From NCBI GenBank assembly GCA_965263455.1, contig CBDHHN010000004.1:2976001-3040000 (forward strand): a DNA stretch of 64,000 nt, read 5' to 3'. Numbering within the stretch: position 1 is the first letter of the stretch; each line of letters starts with the position of its first letter. The DNA is from CADEDH01 sp965263455 (GTDB taxonomy: Bacteria; Actinomycetota; Acidimicrobiia; Acidimicrobiales; SZUA-35). Under the pieces are notes generated by a model. The model worked only from the letters and a program-made list of their open reading frames with translations. It ran no database searches and was not told the origin of the DNA. The position numbers were made by a program, and so were the translations under genes. This document shows positions 16,677 through 25,053 of this stretch, piece after piece.

Positions 16677-17621
16677 TCAGACGCTGGGGTCGCCGTCCAC
16701 GGTGATGACGACGAGGTCGGTCGGGCGCTGGCGCTCGTTGTCGAACAGCGGCGTGACCTCGGCCCGGGTCCCGACCACCTGGACCAGCACCTGGGGGCAC
16801 ACGTCGTCGCCGGTCAGATCGATCACACCCTTGGCCCGGGCGACCGTGCGCCCGGGAAACCGGCCGGGAAGTCCGGCCACCAGTTCATCGATCCCGGACC
16901 GGGTCAGTGGGTCGCCGAGGGCGACGGTGTGGGTCTGGTGCAGATCGAACAGCGTCGGACCGGGGACGCCGGCGGCATCGCGGGCATGATGGCCCCCCAG
17001 GGCCAGGAACCGGCCGAGGGTTCCCGCCTCGCGCCGGCCGAGGCTGGCGTCGAGCACCGGCGTCTCCGGGGCGAGCGTCGCCAGGCGGGCCCGGGCCTCG
17101 GCCACAGCCCCGTCGTCCGCCAGGTCGGCCTTGGTCAGGACCAGCAGGTCGGCGGCCAGGATCTGGGCTTCGATGTGGAGCCGGATCCAATGGGGGAGGG
17201 CGTCATCGAGGATCTGGTCCACGGCCACGACGATCACGACGCCGTCGAGAAGGAACCCGGCCGAGCGGCCCCACGGGAGCACGTTCCTGGGCTCGGCGAT
17301 CCCCGAGAGCTCGATGACCAGATGGTCGGGCGGCTCCGGGCGGCTCCGGATCGTATCGAGCGCTCCACCCATGTCGTTGATCGACGTGCAGCAGACGCAC
17401 CCGTCGGTCAACTCGATCGAGTCGCCGTTGCACCCTTTGATGAGCGAGGCGTCGATGTTGATGGCCCCGGCATCGTTGACCACCACGGCGATCGGCCGCT
17501 CGGCGACGGCGAGGACCTCATTGATGGCCGTGGTCTTGCCCGCCCCCAGATACCCACCGACGAAGGTGATCGGGACACGGCGCCCATCCCACGGCAGGAA
17601 CTCCGGCTCCTGGTACGGCAC
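16677..17621 (-). CDS. CobW/G3E family P-loop GTPase
   Basis: The 314-residue protein has Walker A GGYLGAGKTT (about residues 22-31), the metal-binding CxCC signature in ELTDGCVCCTS, the VIELSGIAEP switch segment and the guanine-specificity motif TKAD. G3E GTPases insert or chaperone metal ions (zinc, cobalt, nickel). The C-terminal CobW domain is short and ends in VVITVDGD. It is a lone gene with no metalloenzyme neighbour to indicate the metal, and no Zur-like operator is obvious upstream. Confidence 0.88.
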   Translation of the reverse strand: MPYQEPEFLPWDGRRVPITFVGGYLGAGKTTAINEVLAVAERPIAVVVNDAGAINIDASLIKGCNGDSIELTDGCVCCTSINDMGGALDTIRSRPEPPDHLVIELSGIAEPRNVLPWGRSAGFLLDGVVIVVAVDQILDDALPHWIRLHIEAQILAADLLVLTKADLADDGAVAEARARLATLAPETPVLDASLGRREAGTLGRFLALGGHHARDAAGVPGPTLFDLHQTHTVALGDPLTRSGIDELVAGLPGRFPGRTVARAKGVIDLTGDDVCPQVLVQVVGTRAEVTPLFDNERQRPTDLVVITVDGDPSV

Positions 17622-17870
17622 TCCTCGACCCTAACCCCACCACCTGCCGACCGGGCCCCGGGCCCCGATCGGGCTCGACAACCCGCCCGGCCCACCCCCG
17701 GAATCGGCCCTCCTCAGGGTCGCCGTCCGTCGGGCAGGGGGCGGCGGGCAACTCGGTAGGCGTCGCCCAGGTCGGTTGGTAGTCTTGCTTGGGCTCACGG
17801 GCGCCGTTCGATGACCATCGCACGTCCGTCCCCGAGGCCCCCACACCCGCCGGTTCGCCGGCAGGAGCGT

Positions 17871-17947
17871 GGCGACGTAGCTCAGTTGGTGAGAGCGCTC
17901 GGCTCATAATCGAGAGGTCGTCGGTTCGAGTCCGACCGTCGCTACCA
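17871..17947 (+). tRNA. tRNA-Met(CAT), elongator
   Basis: This is a 77-base cloverleaf including an encoded CCA. The acceptor strands are GGCGACG and CGTCGCT, the D-arm is GCTCAGTTGGTGAGAGC, the anticodon loop CTCATAA has CAT, and the T-arm is GTCGG-TTCGAGT-CCGAC. The mismatch-free first pair region and the D-arm argue for the elongator, not the initiator. It lies about 135 bases before tuf copy 1. Confidence 0.95.
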
Positions 17948-18083
17948 GAGTTGCCGGGCCCGCCCGTTCCCTGACCGGGCCCCGTGCTACTCGTCGACCA
18001 GGCCGAGCTCGGGCCCGGTCACCGACTCGGCTCGATTGCGGGCCGCGTCACCGCTACCTCAACGTCTAGAAAGGGACGTCGCT

Positions 18084-19271
18084 ATGGCTAAGGAAAAGTT
18101 TGAGCGGACCAAGCCTCATGTGAATGTGGGGACGATGGGTCATATTGATCATGGCAAGACGACGTTGACGGCGGCGATTACGAAGGTGTTGTCGGATCGG
18201 GTTGAGGGTTCTCAGGCGACGGCGTTTGAGGATATTGATAAGGCTCCTGAGGAGAGGGAGCGTGGTATTACGATTAATGTGTCTCATGTGGAGTATGAGA
18301 CGGATAGTCGTCATTATGCGCATGTGGATATGCCGGGGCATGCGGATTACATCAAGAATATGATTACGGGTGCTGCTCAGGTTGATGGGGCGATTTTGGT
18401 TGTCAGTGCTGCTGATGGGCCGATGCCTCAGACTCGTGAGCATGTGTTGTTGGCTCGTCAGGTTGGTGTGCCTGCGATCGTGGTGGCGTTGAATAAGGCT
18501 GACATGGTCGATGATGAGGAGTTGTTGGAGTTGGTGGAGCTCGAGGCTCGTGAGTTGTTGAGCGAGTATGAGTTTCCGGGTGATGATGTGCCGGTGGTTC
18601 ATGTTTCGGCGTTGAAGGCGTTGGAGGGTGATGAGGCTGCTGGTGATGCGGTGATGGAGTTGATGGCTGCGGTGGATGAGTACATCCCGGAGCCGGATCG
18701 TGATTTGGATAAGCCGTTCTTGATGCCGATTGAGGATGTGTTCTCGATTACGGGTCGTGGGACGGTGGTGACTGGGAAGGTCGAGCAGGGGATTGTTCGT
18801 ACCGGCGATGAGATTGAGATCGTTGGTATTAAGGACACGCAGAAGACGACGTGTACTGGTGTGGAGATGTTCCGGAAGTTGCTTGATGAGGGTCAGGCTG
18901 GGGACAATATTGGTGCGTTGTTGCGTGGTATTGAGAAGGATGAGGTTCAGCGGGGTCAGGTGTTGGCGAAGCCTGGTTCGATTACGCCGCATACGGAGTT
19001 TGAGGCTCAGGTGTATGTGTTGACGAAGGAGGAGGGTGGCCGTCATAAGCCGTTCTTCGGGAATTATCGTCCTCAGTTTTATTTTCGTACGACGGATATT
19101 ACGGGGACGGTGACGTTGCCTGAGGGTACGGAGATGTGTATGCCGGGTGATAACACGGAGATGACGGTGGAGTTGATTAATCCGATCGCGATGGATGAGG
19201 GGTTGCGGTTCGCGATTCGTGAGGGTGGTCGGACGGTTGGTGCCGGCCGGGTCACCAAGATCATCAAGTAG
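18084..19271 (+). CDS. tuf: Elongation factor Tu, copy 1
   Basis: The 395-residue EF-Tu delivers aminoacyl-tRNA to the ribosome. It has G1 GHIDHGKTT, the switch I segment ERGITIN, DMPGHADYIKNM (G3), NKADMVDDEE (G4) and SALKALEG (G5), then domains II and III ending in GRVTKIIK. ATG 18084 follows GAAAGGGA and starts MAKEKFERTKPH. The DNA is unusual: codons end mostly in G or T (GTT, GAT, TTG), while all neighbours prefer C. The CDS appears identical to the second copy at 50008-51195, including this bias, while the flanks differ. A strong terminator follows. Confidence 0.98.
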   Translation: MAKEKFERTKPHVNVGTMGHIDHGKTTLTAAITKVLSDRVEGSQATAFEDIDKAPEERERGITINVSHVEYETDSRHYAHVDMPGHADYIKNMITGAAQVDGAILVVSAADGPMPQTREHVLLARQVGVPAIVVALNKADMVDDEELLELVELEARELLSEYEFPGDDVPVVHVSALKALEGDEAAGDAVMELMAAVDEYIPEPDRDLDKPFLMPIEDVFSITGRGTVVTGKVEQGIVRTGDEIEIVGIKDTQKTTCTGVEMFRKLLDEGQAGDNIGALLRGIEKDEVQRGQVLAKPGSITPHTEFEAQVYVLTKEEGGRHKPFFGNYRPQFYFRTTDITGTVTLPEGTEMCMPGDNTEMTVELINPIAMDEGLRFAIREGGRTVGAGRVTKIIK

Positions 19272-19319
19272 CCGCTCCTGAGACGCATTGTCCCGGCCCC
19301 AGCAGGTCGAGGACAGGCC

Positions 19320-19355
19320 GAAGAGCCCACCCCGGACCGTCGGGGTGGGCTCTTC
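19320..19355 (+). terminator. Rho-independent-like terminator after tuf copy 1
   Basis: A perfect 15-bp stem: GAAGAGCCCACCCCG (19320-19334) pairs with CGGGGTGGGCTCTTC (19341-19355) around a 6-base loop GACCGT. The tail is CTGCTTCCTG, so only a weak U-tract. It separates tuf from the SDR gene. Confidence 0.85.
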
Positions 19356-19403
19356 TGCTTCCTGAATGGACCCGCTTGCAGGAGTTAGCGATACTTCTTG
19401 GTC

Positions 19404-20369
19404 ATGTACAGTGCGGAGACAGACAGGTTCCGGTTCGGCCCCGAGCTTGCGGCCGGATTCGAAGGCCAGCGGGTATTCATCACCGGGGCCGGCAAGGATG
19501 GCGGCATCGGCCAGGCCTTCGCTCTGGCCGCCGGCCTCAACGGTGCCGAGTCGGTCGGCGTGCACTTCCACAGCAGCTACGCCGACGGTTTCGACTTGGT
19601 CGAGGAGCTGTCCAATCACGGGGTGCAGGCCTTCCCGGTCCAGGCCGACGTGACCAACTCCCGCGATCTGTGGGCGTCCCGCAGCTATGTGATCGAGCAG
19701 ATGGGGGGCAAACCACCGAGCCTGGTCGTCTGCAACTCCGGTCTCACCGAGTCGGGCTACTCGTTCGGGCGCGCCCTGCGAACGATCGACGACGAGCCGA
19801 CGGCCGTCCGCCGAGCCCGCGTGCGCCAGCACTTCATCGACAGCCTGGAGGACTCGCGACGGGTCCTCGACACCAAGATCGACGGTTTCCTCGCCTCCAC
19901 CCACCTGTGGTCGGGCGAGGCCGTCTACCACGACGAGGACATCCGCTTCGTCTACGTCTCGTCCCGGCAGGCCATCGACCCCGGTCCGTCGGTCCCCGGG
20001 TACGCCATCTCCAACTGGGCCGTGCTGCAACTGCCTCGCGTGCTCAAGGTCAACCTCGGTCGCTCGGCCGGCCGGGTGTCCGCCTTCAGCGTGTTGTTCC
20101 CCTTCATCCGCACCGGCATGACCGATGAGTTCGCCGAGAACGAGAAGGTCTTCGGTCGGTGGCAGCCCCGGATGCTGGAGACCCACGAGTGCGCCGAGGC
20201 CTTCGCCCAGCTGTTGACCAGGCCCGCCGAGGAACTGGACGAGGGCATGTTCGAGCTGCTGGTCGGCGGCGAGGCCGACGCCGAGATCGAGGTGACCTGG
20301 AACCAGGTGAAGCTCGACATCGCCGAGGAACAGCTCGGCTGGAGTTCGGGCGCCCCGCTCCGCTACTGA
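19404..20369 (+). CDS. SDR-like protein with substituted catalytic Lys
   Basis: The 321-residue protein has the Rossmann Gly motif TGAGKDGGIGQ near residue 30, a DVTNSRDLW acidic turn and VCNSGL (replacing NAG). The Ser/Tyr pair is correctly spaced: Ser187 in YVSSRQ and Tyr200 in YAISN. The classical YxxxK Lys is Asn204, so normal dehydrogenase proton relay is doubtful. The segment around HFIDSLEDSRRVLDTKIDGF is longer than in typical SDRs. ATG 19404 is 8 bases after a GATACT box (19390-19395), suggesting a leaderless mRNA. TTG 19398 is an alternative start. Function is unknown. Confidence 0.82.
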   Translation: MYSAETDRFRFGPELAAGFEGQRVFITGAGKDGGIGQAFALAAGLNGAESVGVHFHSSYADGFDLVEELSNHGVQAFPVQADVTNSRDLWASRSYVIEQMGGKPPSLVVCNSGLTESGYSFGRALRTIDDEPTAVRRARVRQHFIDSLEDSRRVLDTKIDGFLASTHLWSGEAVYHDEDIRFVYVSSRQAIDPGPSVPGYAISNWAVLQLPRVLKVNLGRSAGRVSAFSVLFPFIRTGMTDEFAENEKVFGRWQPRMLETHECAEAFAQLLTRPAEELDEGMFELLVGGEADAEIEVTWNQVKLDIAEEQLGWSSGAPLRY

Positions 20370-20396
20370 GCGGACCTCGCCCGTCGACGGCGGCCG

Positions 20397-20756
20397 TCAC
20401 CACCCACCGCCGGCCAACACCGCGGCCAGGGTGGCGAGGGCGGAGGCCGCCGCCGTCAGGGTCAAGAACGCAACCAAGTACAGCAACCGCTCGGTCCGGC
20501 GACCCCATGCCCGGAACTCGGCGGCGTGGCCGTCGACGGTTCGGGTCAGGGTCTGGCCCAGGCGCGTCGCCTCGTCGCCGGCGGCCCGGGCCAGGTGTCG
20601 GCCCTCGGTCCGGGTCGCCATGGCCAGGGCCCGCTGCTGGTGGGCCAGTTCCTGGAGCAGCTCACGGTGCAGGTTGTGGGCCCGCTCCGACGTCTCGGTG
20701 GCCAACCGTTCGAGGTCGGCCCGGGTCGCCGGCTGCTGGGACAATCGCTCGCTCAT
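20397..20756 (-). CDS. Small coiled-coil protein with C-terminal membrane anchor
   Basis: I chose ATG 20756 because GGAGG lies 5 bases upstream, giving 119 residues. The longer frame to 20906 has no protein-like character. Residues 1-85 are a polar Ala/Glu/Arg helix (LERLATETSERAHNLHRELL and onward). One hydrophobic segment near the end follows (LYLVAFLTLTAAASALATL), then AVLAGGGW. This makes it a likely tail-anchored membrane protein with a cytoplasmic coiled coil. The family is not recognised. It is convergent with the SDR gene. Confidence 0.65.
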   Translation of the reverse strand: MSERLSQQPATRADLERLATETSERAHNLHRELLQELAHQQRALAMATRTEGRHLARAAGDEATRLGQTLTRTVDGHAAEFRAWGRRTERLLYLVAFLTLTAAASALATLAAVLAGGGW

Positions 20757-20947
20757 CTCGGCCTCCGTCGCCACACGGCGCGAGGAGAGGTGTCGGGAAG
20801 CCGGGCCGGGGCCCCGCTTCGATGTCGGCACTGTACCGAGGGGCCCTGACAGCGGGGGAGCGTGGACGAGGCAGCGGCCGGGGCGACACGGTACGCTCGC
20901 GGTCACGGGTTCGTCACGTAACCCCCGAGGGATGATCGAGGTCTGAA

Positions 20948-21526
20948 GTGGTGGAGTCGGCGGAGGTCGACCAACTCATCGAGCAGGCGAAGGACGGAGA
21001 CCACCCCGCCTTCGAGGAGTTGGTTCGTCTCACCTACACCGACACCTACACGCTCGCCTATCGGCTGGTCGGTGACGAGGAGGACGCAAGGGACGTGGTT
21101 CAGGAGACGTATCTCAGGGCTCATCGAGGCCTGAAGCGCTTCCGCGGCGACGCCCAGTTCTCGACGTGGCTGCACCGGATCACGGCCAACTGCGCCAACA
21201 CCTACCTGGGGCGCCGGGGCCGCCACGAGCACGACCCGCTGCCCGACGACCCGGTCATCGCCGACTCCCACCCCCAGGTCGACCCCGAGGCCCGGGCCGG
21301 CCTCGGCGATCTGCGGGAGCAGCTCACCGAAGCGCTCCTGGCCCTACCGCCCAAGCTTCGCGCCGTCGTCGTCCTGCGCGACATCTACGACCTCCCCCAC
21401 GAGTCCATCGCCGAGCAGCTCGGGATCACCGAGTCGGCGGCCAAGGTCCGGCTGCATCGGGCCCGGAAGCGCCTGCGGGAGCGTCTGTATCCCCTGGGCG
21501 AGGAGGAGCACGCCCATGCAGTGTGA
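20948..21526 (+). CDS. ECF RNA polymerase sigma factor
   Basis: The 192-residue protein has sigma region 2 (about residues 18-85, with YRLVGDEEDARDVVQETYLR and WLHRITANCANTYL). A linker and region 4 follow (about 130-180, ALLALPPKLRAVVVLRDIYD, then SIAEQLGITESAAKVRLHRA). There is no region 3, as in ECF sigmas. It resembles the SigE/SigW-like envelope-stress groups. GTG 20948 starts VESAEVDQ. It overlaps the anti-sigma gene by 11 bases, a typical cognate pair, so activity is probably controlled by that partner. Confidence 0.95.
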   Translation: MVESAEVDQLIEQAKDGDHPAFEELVRLTYTDTYTLAYRLVGDEEDARDVVQETYLRAHRGLKRFRGDAQFSTWLHRITANCANTYLGRRGRHEHDPLPDDPVIADSHPQVDPEARAGLGDLREQLTEALLALPPKLRAVVVLRDIYDLPHESIAEQLGITESAAKVRLHRARKRLRERLYPLGEEEHAHAV

Positions 21527-21878
21527 TGCCGTGAGCCTGCACCTGGCGGCGGCGGCCGACGGCGGTGACCTTTTGCCGCCCGACGTGGCCACCCACGTCG
21601 AGACCTGTCTGCGCTGTCAGGCCGAACTGGCCCAGTACCGGAAGCTGCTGCGGGCCCTCACCACCCTCCGAGGCCACTTCGTGCTGCCCGACGACCGGCT
21701 GCTCGACGACATCCTCGAATCGCTCCGCCCCCCGGCCACGGTCCACCGCCTGCAGCGCCGCAACCGGCGGGCCGCCTACATCGGCGGCATCGCAGCGGCG
21801 GCCACGGCCGGTGCCGCCGGTGCCATCGTCATCGCCGCCCGCCTGGCCAACCAGCGCCACGGCAGCCTGGCGAGCTGA
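21516..21878 (+). CDS. ZAS-domain anti-sigma factor, membrane-anchored
   Basis: The 120-residue protein contains the zinc-binding anti-sigma motif HVETCLRC (His27-x3-Cys31-x2-Cys34) with Cys3 as a possible further ligand. A helical linker and one membrane helix follow (about residues 88-108, YIGGIAAAATAGAAGAIVIA), with almost no outside domain. It should bind and hold the ECF sigma factor encoded just upstream. The near absence of an extracytoplasmic part argues against classical site-1 proteolysis sensing; a redox or zinc response through the HxxxCxxC site is possible. Overlap with the sigma gene implies coupled translation. Confidence 0.87.
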   Translation: MQCDAVSLHLAAAADGGDLLPPDVATHVETCLRCQAELAQYRKLLRALTTLRGHFVLPDDRLLDDILESLRPPATVHRLQRRNRRAAYIGGIAAAATAGAAGAIVIAARLANQRHGSLAS

Positions 21879-21982
21879 GTCCGGCCGACCGCGATCGACG
21901 GGCACGGACCTCCCAGCAGGGTGGGGCGGGCCTCGTCCGAGGCGGTTCCCGACCCTGGCCCTGCTACCCTCGTACAACGCCT

Positions 21983-22055
21983 AGGGCAGTAGCTCAACTG
22001 GCAGAGCACCGGTCTCCAAAACCGAAGGTTGGGGGTTCGATTCCCTCCTGCCCTG
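21983..22055 (+). tRNA. tRNA-Trp(CCA)
   Basis: A 73-base cloverleaf with acceptor AGGGCAG/CTGCCCT, anticodon loop with CCA (GGTCTCCAAAACC region), T-arm GGGGG-TTCGATT-CCCTC and discriminator G. CCA is not encoded (GCA follows). It sits 150 bases before secE, the usual actinobacterial place. Confidence 0.95.
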
Positions 22056-22205
22056 CAGTCGGACCGACCTCGGAGATCCGGGTCGGCCGGACGGTCAGAC
22101 AATGATCATGCACAGCATGCGATCCCGGCGGCGAACAACCGCTCCCGGGATCGTGGCGCCTTCCGAACAGTCGGGGGGTGTCGCGACACGAGGCAGTGAC
22201 GAACC

Positions 22206-22502
22206 ATGGCGATGAACCGGGAACAGCGCCGGTACCTGCAGCGGCAGGGACAACTCGACGATGAGGGCAACCCCGTTGCCACCAAGCGGGAGAACCGGCC
22301 GACGCCGCCCGCCGAGCGGGTCACGCCCCGCCAGTACTTCTCGGAGGTGAACTCCGAGCTGCGTCGGGTCAACTGGCCGACGCGGGCCGAGGTGATCAAC
22401 TACACGATCGTGGTGCTCGTGACCCTGGCGGTGGTCACGGCCTTGATCGCCGGACTGGACTACGTCTTCGGTGAAGGCGTCATTCGACTGCTGAGGTTGT
22501 GA
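22206..22502 (+). CDS. secE: Preprotein translocase subunit SecE
   Basis: The 98-residue subunit of the SecYEG channel has a polar N-terminus. The conserved amphipathic segment YFSEVNSELRRVNWPTRAEV follows, then one membrane helix (INYTIVVLVTLAVVTALIAG). ATG 22206 is preceded by a weak Shine-Dalgarno sequence. It overlaps nusG by 4 bases (GTGA), so the two genes form an operon as in most bacteria. rpmG, which often precedes secE, is not seen here. Confidence 0.95.
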   Translation: MAMNREQRRYLQRQGQLDDEGNPVATKRENRPTPPAERVTPRQYFSEVNSELRRVNWPTRAEVINYTIVVLVTLAVVTALIAGLDYVFGEGVIRLLRL

Positions 22503-23413
22503 CCGTGACCAATGAGCACGACGGGATGGACGAGGTGGCCGCCGCCCCGACCGGCGATGACGCCATGGTGGCCGAGGCCGAGCCGATGGCGGCACCGGTC
22601 GATGACGCGCCGATGGCCGCCGACAGCGCCATCGACGCCGACCCCGGTACCGCTCCCGACGCCGAAGCCGATACCACCGACGCCGAAGCCGATATCACCG
22701 GCGCCGACACCGCTGCCGAGGTCGACGAAGCCGAGGTCGACGAAGGCGAGGTCGACGAAGCCGATGCCGCCGGGGACGGCGCTGCCGCCAGCGGCGACGA
22801 GGGTGGCGAGGACGAGGGTGGCGAGGACGAGGTCGAGTCGGTTCCGCCGCCCCGACGGGAGTCGCCCTACGACCGGCCGGGACGCTGGTACGTGCTCCAC
22901 ACCCAGTCCGGCTACGAGAACAAGGTCAAGACCAACCTCGAGGCCCGAACCCAGTCCATGAACATGGAGGAGCGGATCTTCGAGACCGTGATCCCCCTGG
23001 AGGACGTGGTCGAGTTCAAGAACGGCAAGAAGGTGGTCGTCCAGAAGAAGGTGTTCCCCGGCTACCTCCTGGTCCGGATGCGCCTCGACGACGACTCCTG
23101 GTTCGTGGTCCGCAACACCCCCGGTGTCACCGGCTTCGTCGGTGCCGGCAACAAGCCCAGCCCCCTGCCCCGCAAGGACGTCGAAGGCTTCCTGGCGGTC
23201 AAGGTCGAGGGCGAGGAGCAGGCCCGCAAGGGTCGGCCCCGCCTGGAGTACGGCATGGGCGAGACCGTCCGGGTCAAGGAAGGCCCCTTCGCCGATTTCC
23301 AGGGCGAGATCGTCGAGATCAACGAGGACCAGCTCAAGCTCAAGGTGCTCGTCAACATCTTCGGCCGGGAGACCCCGGTCGAGCTGGAGTTCGCCCAGGT
23401 GGGCAAGGTCTGA
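22499..23413 (+). CDS. nusG: Transcription termination/antitermination factor NusG with acidic extension
   Basis: The 304-residue product has the NGN domain from about residue 125 (RWYVLHTQSGYENKVKTNLE, KVFPGYLLVRM, NTPGVTGFVG) and a KOW domain near residue 250 (GETVRVKEGPFADFQGEI). The first 120 residues are almost all Ala, Asp, Glu and Thr, with short tandem units such as DAEADTTDAEADIT and EVDEAEVDEGEVDEAD. Actinobacterial NusG proteins often have an acidic N-terminal extension, but this one is long and repetitive. GTG 22499 overlaps the secE stop; GTG 22505 is an alternative. It couples RNA polymerase with Rho and ribosomes. Confidence 0.95.
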   Translation: MTVTNEHDGMDEVAAAPTGDDAMVAEAEPMAAPVDDAPMAADSAIDADPGTAPDAEADTTDAEADITGADTAAEVDEAEVDEGEVDEADAAGDGAAASGDEGGEDEGGEDEVESVPPPRRESPYDRPGRWYVLHTQSGYENKVKTNLEARTQSMNMEERIFETVIPLEDVVEFKNGKKVVVQKKVFPGYLLVRMRLDDDSWFVVRNTPGVTGFVGAGNKPSPLPRKDVEGFLAVKVEGEEQARKGRPRLEYGMGETVRVKEGPFADFQGEIVEINEDQLKLKVLVNIFGRETPVELEFAQVGKV

Positions 23414-23556
23414 GTCCGGGGGGCATTGCGGTGCCCCGCCGGTGTTGGAACTCCCGGTGAACGACCGGCACACTGGTATGTCGGTTTTTCGGGATGATCA
23501 GCCGACCCGACCCGTCGGGCACACGCGCCGACTAGACACGCTGAGAGAGAACGCTG

Positions 23557-23985
23557 ATGGCCAAGAAGCAAGTCCTCGCCGTCGTGAAGATCCAGATTCC
23601 CGCCGGCCAGGCCTCACCCGCGCCGCCGGTCGGTACCGCCTTGGGCCCCTACGGCCTGGCCATCATGGACTTCTGCAAGGAGTACAACGCCCGGACCGAG
23701 GCCCAACGAGGCCAGGTGGTGCCGGTCGAGATCACGGTCTTCGAGGACCGGACCTTCTCCTTCATCCTCAAGACCCCGCCCACGGCCGAGCTGATCAAGA
23801 AGGCGGCCAAGGTGGAGAAGGGCGCCAGCGATCCGCTGCGTGACTCGGCCGGCTCGATCACCGAAGCCCAGCTGACCGAGATCGCCGAGATCAAGATGCC
23901 CGACCTCAACGCCTACGACATCGAGGCGGCCAAGAAGCAGGTGGCGGGCACCGCCCGTCAGATGGGTATCGCCGTCAAGGGCTGA
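23557..23985 (+). CDS. rplK: 50S ribosomal protein L11
   Basis: 142 residues of normal length. VKIQIPAGQASPAPPVGTAL is the conserved N-terminal loop that binds 23S rRNA in the GTPase-associated centre. The C-terminal RNA-binding domain ends in GTARQMGIAVKG. ATG 23557 follows GAGAGAACGCTG. It is followed by rplA after 118 bases. Confidence 0.98.
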   Translation: MAKKQVLAVVKIQIPAGQASPAPPVGTALGPYGLAIMDFCKEYNARTEAQRGQVVPVEITVFEDRTFSFILKTPPTAELIKKAAKVEKGASDPLRDSAGSITEAQLTEIAEIKMPDLNAYDIEAAKKQVAGTARQMGIAVKG

Positions 23986-24103
23986 CATCGTCCGGGTTCG
24001 ATCCCGACACACCCCGCATCGGCTCCGGCCGGGCAGGGATCCAGGGCTGGAGGAAGAGGACCTCGCTTCCCCGCCACACACGACAACGAGGGAGCATGGA
24101 GAC

Positions 24104-24811
24104 ATGGCGAAAGGCAAACGCTACAACGACGCCACGCGTCGCTACGACCGGGAGCACCTGCACGGTCCTTCCGAGGCGCTCGATCTGGTGAAGTCGCTGG
24201 CCACGGCCCGGTTCGACGAATCGATCGACGTGGCCCTGAACCTCGGGGTCGACCCCCGAAAGGCGGACCAGATCGTCCGCGGCACCGTGGCCCTGCCCTC
24301 GGGTACGGGCAAGACGGTCCGGGTGGCGGTGTTCGCCACCGGCGACGCCGCCACCGCAGCCCGCGAGGCCGGCGCCGATCTCGTGGGCGCCGAGGACCTG
24401 GTGGCCGAGATCGAGGGCGGCATGCTCGACTTCGACCTGGCCATCGCCACCCCCGACATGATGCCCCAGGTCGGCAAGCTCGGGCGGGTGCTCGGGCCCC
24501 GAGGCCTCATGCCCAACCCCAAGACGGGCACCGTCACCCCCGATGCGGCCAAGGCCGTCGGCGAGTTCAAGGGCGGCACCGTCGAGTACCGGACCGATCG
24601 CTACGGCAACGTCCATGTCGCCATCGGCAAGGCCAGCTTCGAGGCCGACGCCCTGATCGCCAACATGGCGACCCTGGTCGAGGAGCTCAACCGGGTCCGC
24701 CCCGCGTCGAGCAAGGGCCGGTACATCAAGAAGGTGACCGTGTCGTCGACCATGGGTCCCGGCGTGAAGGTCGACCCCGGCCGCCTCGAGGAACTGGTCC
24801 GGGTGGGCTGA
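24104..24811 (+). CDS. rplA: 50S ribosomal protein L1
   Basis: 235 residues, normal length. It contains VDPRKADQIVRGTVALPSGT, the LGPRGLMPNPKTGTVT signature and a C-terminal MGPGVKVD segment. L1 forms the mobile stalk at the E site and in many bacteria represses the L11-L1 operon. Shine-Dalgarno GGGAG precedes ATG 24104. Confidence 0.98.
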   Translation: MAKGKRYNDATRRYDREHLHGPSEALDLVKSLATARFDESIDVALNLGVDPRKADQIVRGTVALPSGTGKTVRVAVFATGDAATAAREAGADLVGAEDLVAEIEGGMLDFDLAIATPDMMPQVGKLGRVLGPRGLMPNPKTGTVTPDAAKAVGEFKGGTVEYRTDRYGNVHVAIGKASFEADALIANMATLVEELNRVRPASSKGRYIKKVTVSSTMGPGVKVDPGRLEELVRVG

Positions 24812-24839
24812 TCCCGCTCGCTCCCTACACTGGGAGCGA

Positions 24840-25045
24840 CAACTGCATCCAGGGGCCGGCCCGCCAAGGCGACGCCTGCCCCGCTGTCGCCCGAGACTCC
24901 AGGTGGTGGTTGCGACCACGCAAACCCTGGATAGGTGATTCACCTCCGCGTGCGAGGCCCCCGAGGGGGCTGGTCGGCCCGTTGTGGTGCGTCTGGTTCG
25001 GGACAGGGTGCCGAACGACAACAGACACACAACCAACGAAAGGAG
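24840..25045 (+). ncRNA. Probable L10-type autoregulatory leader
   Basis: The 240 bases between rplA and rplJ are GC-rich and rich in inverted repeats, and have no reading frame. They include CGCTCCC-N6-GGGAGCG (24819-24838) and GGCCCCC-GAG-GGGGGCT near 24957-24973. In many bacteria the L10(L7/L12)4 complex binds a leader RNA at this position to repress rplJL translation. Assignment is from position and folding potential; I did not verify the Rfam consensus. Confidence 0.5.
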
Positions 25046-25053
25046 GTGCGGAA

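Noticed and set aside
18066..20186. Long minus-strand open frame (706 codons) across tuf copy 1, and a similar one at 49801-51231
   Set aside because: These are antisense shadows. The unusual G/T-ending codons of tuf remove stops on the other strand. The proteins are low-complexity Arg/His/Leu/Thr and match no family.
22056..22205. rpmG (L33), expected between tuf/tRNA-Trp and secE
   Set aside because: I searched the gap by eye for the short Cys-containing L33 and found none.
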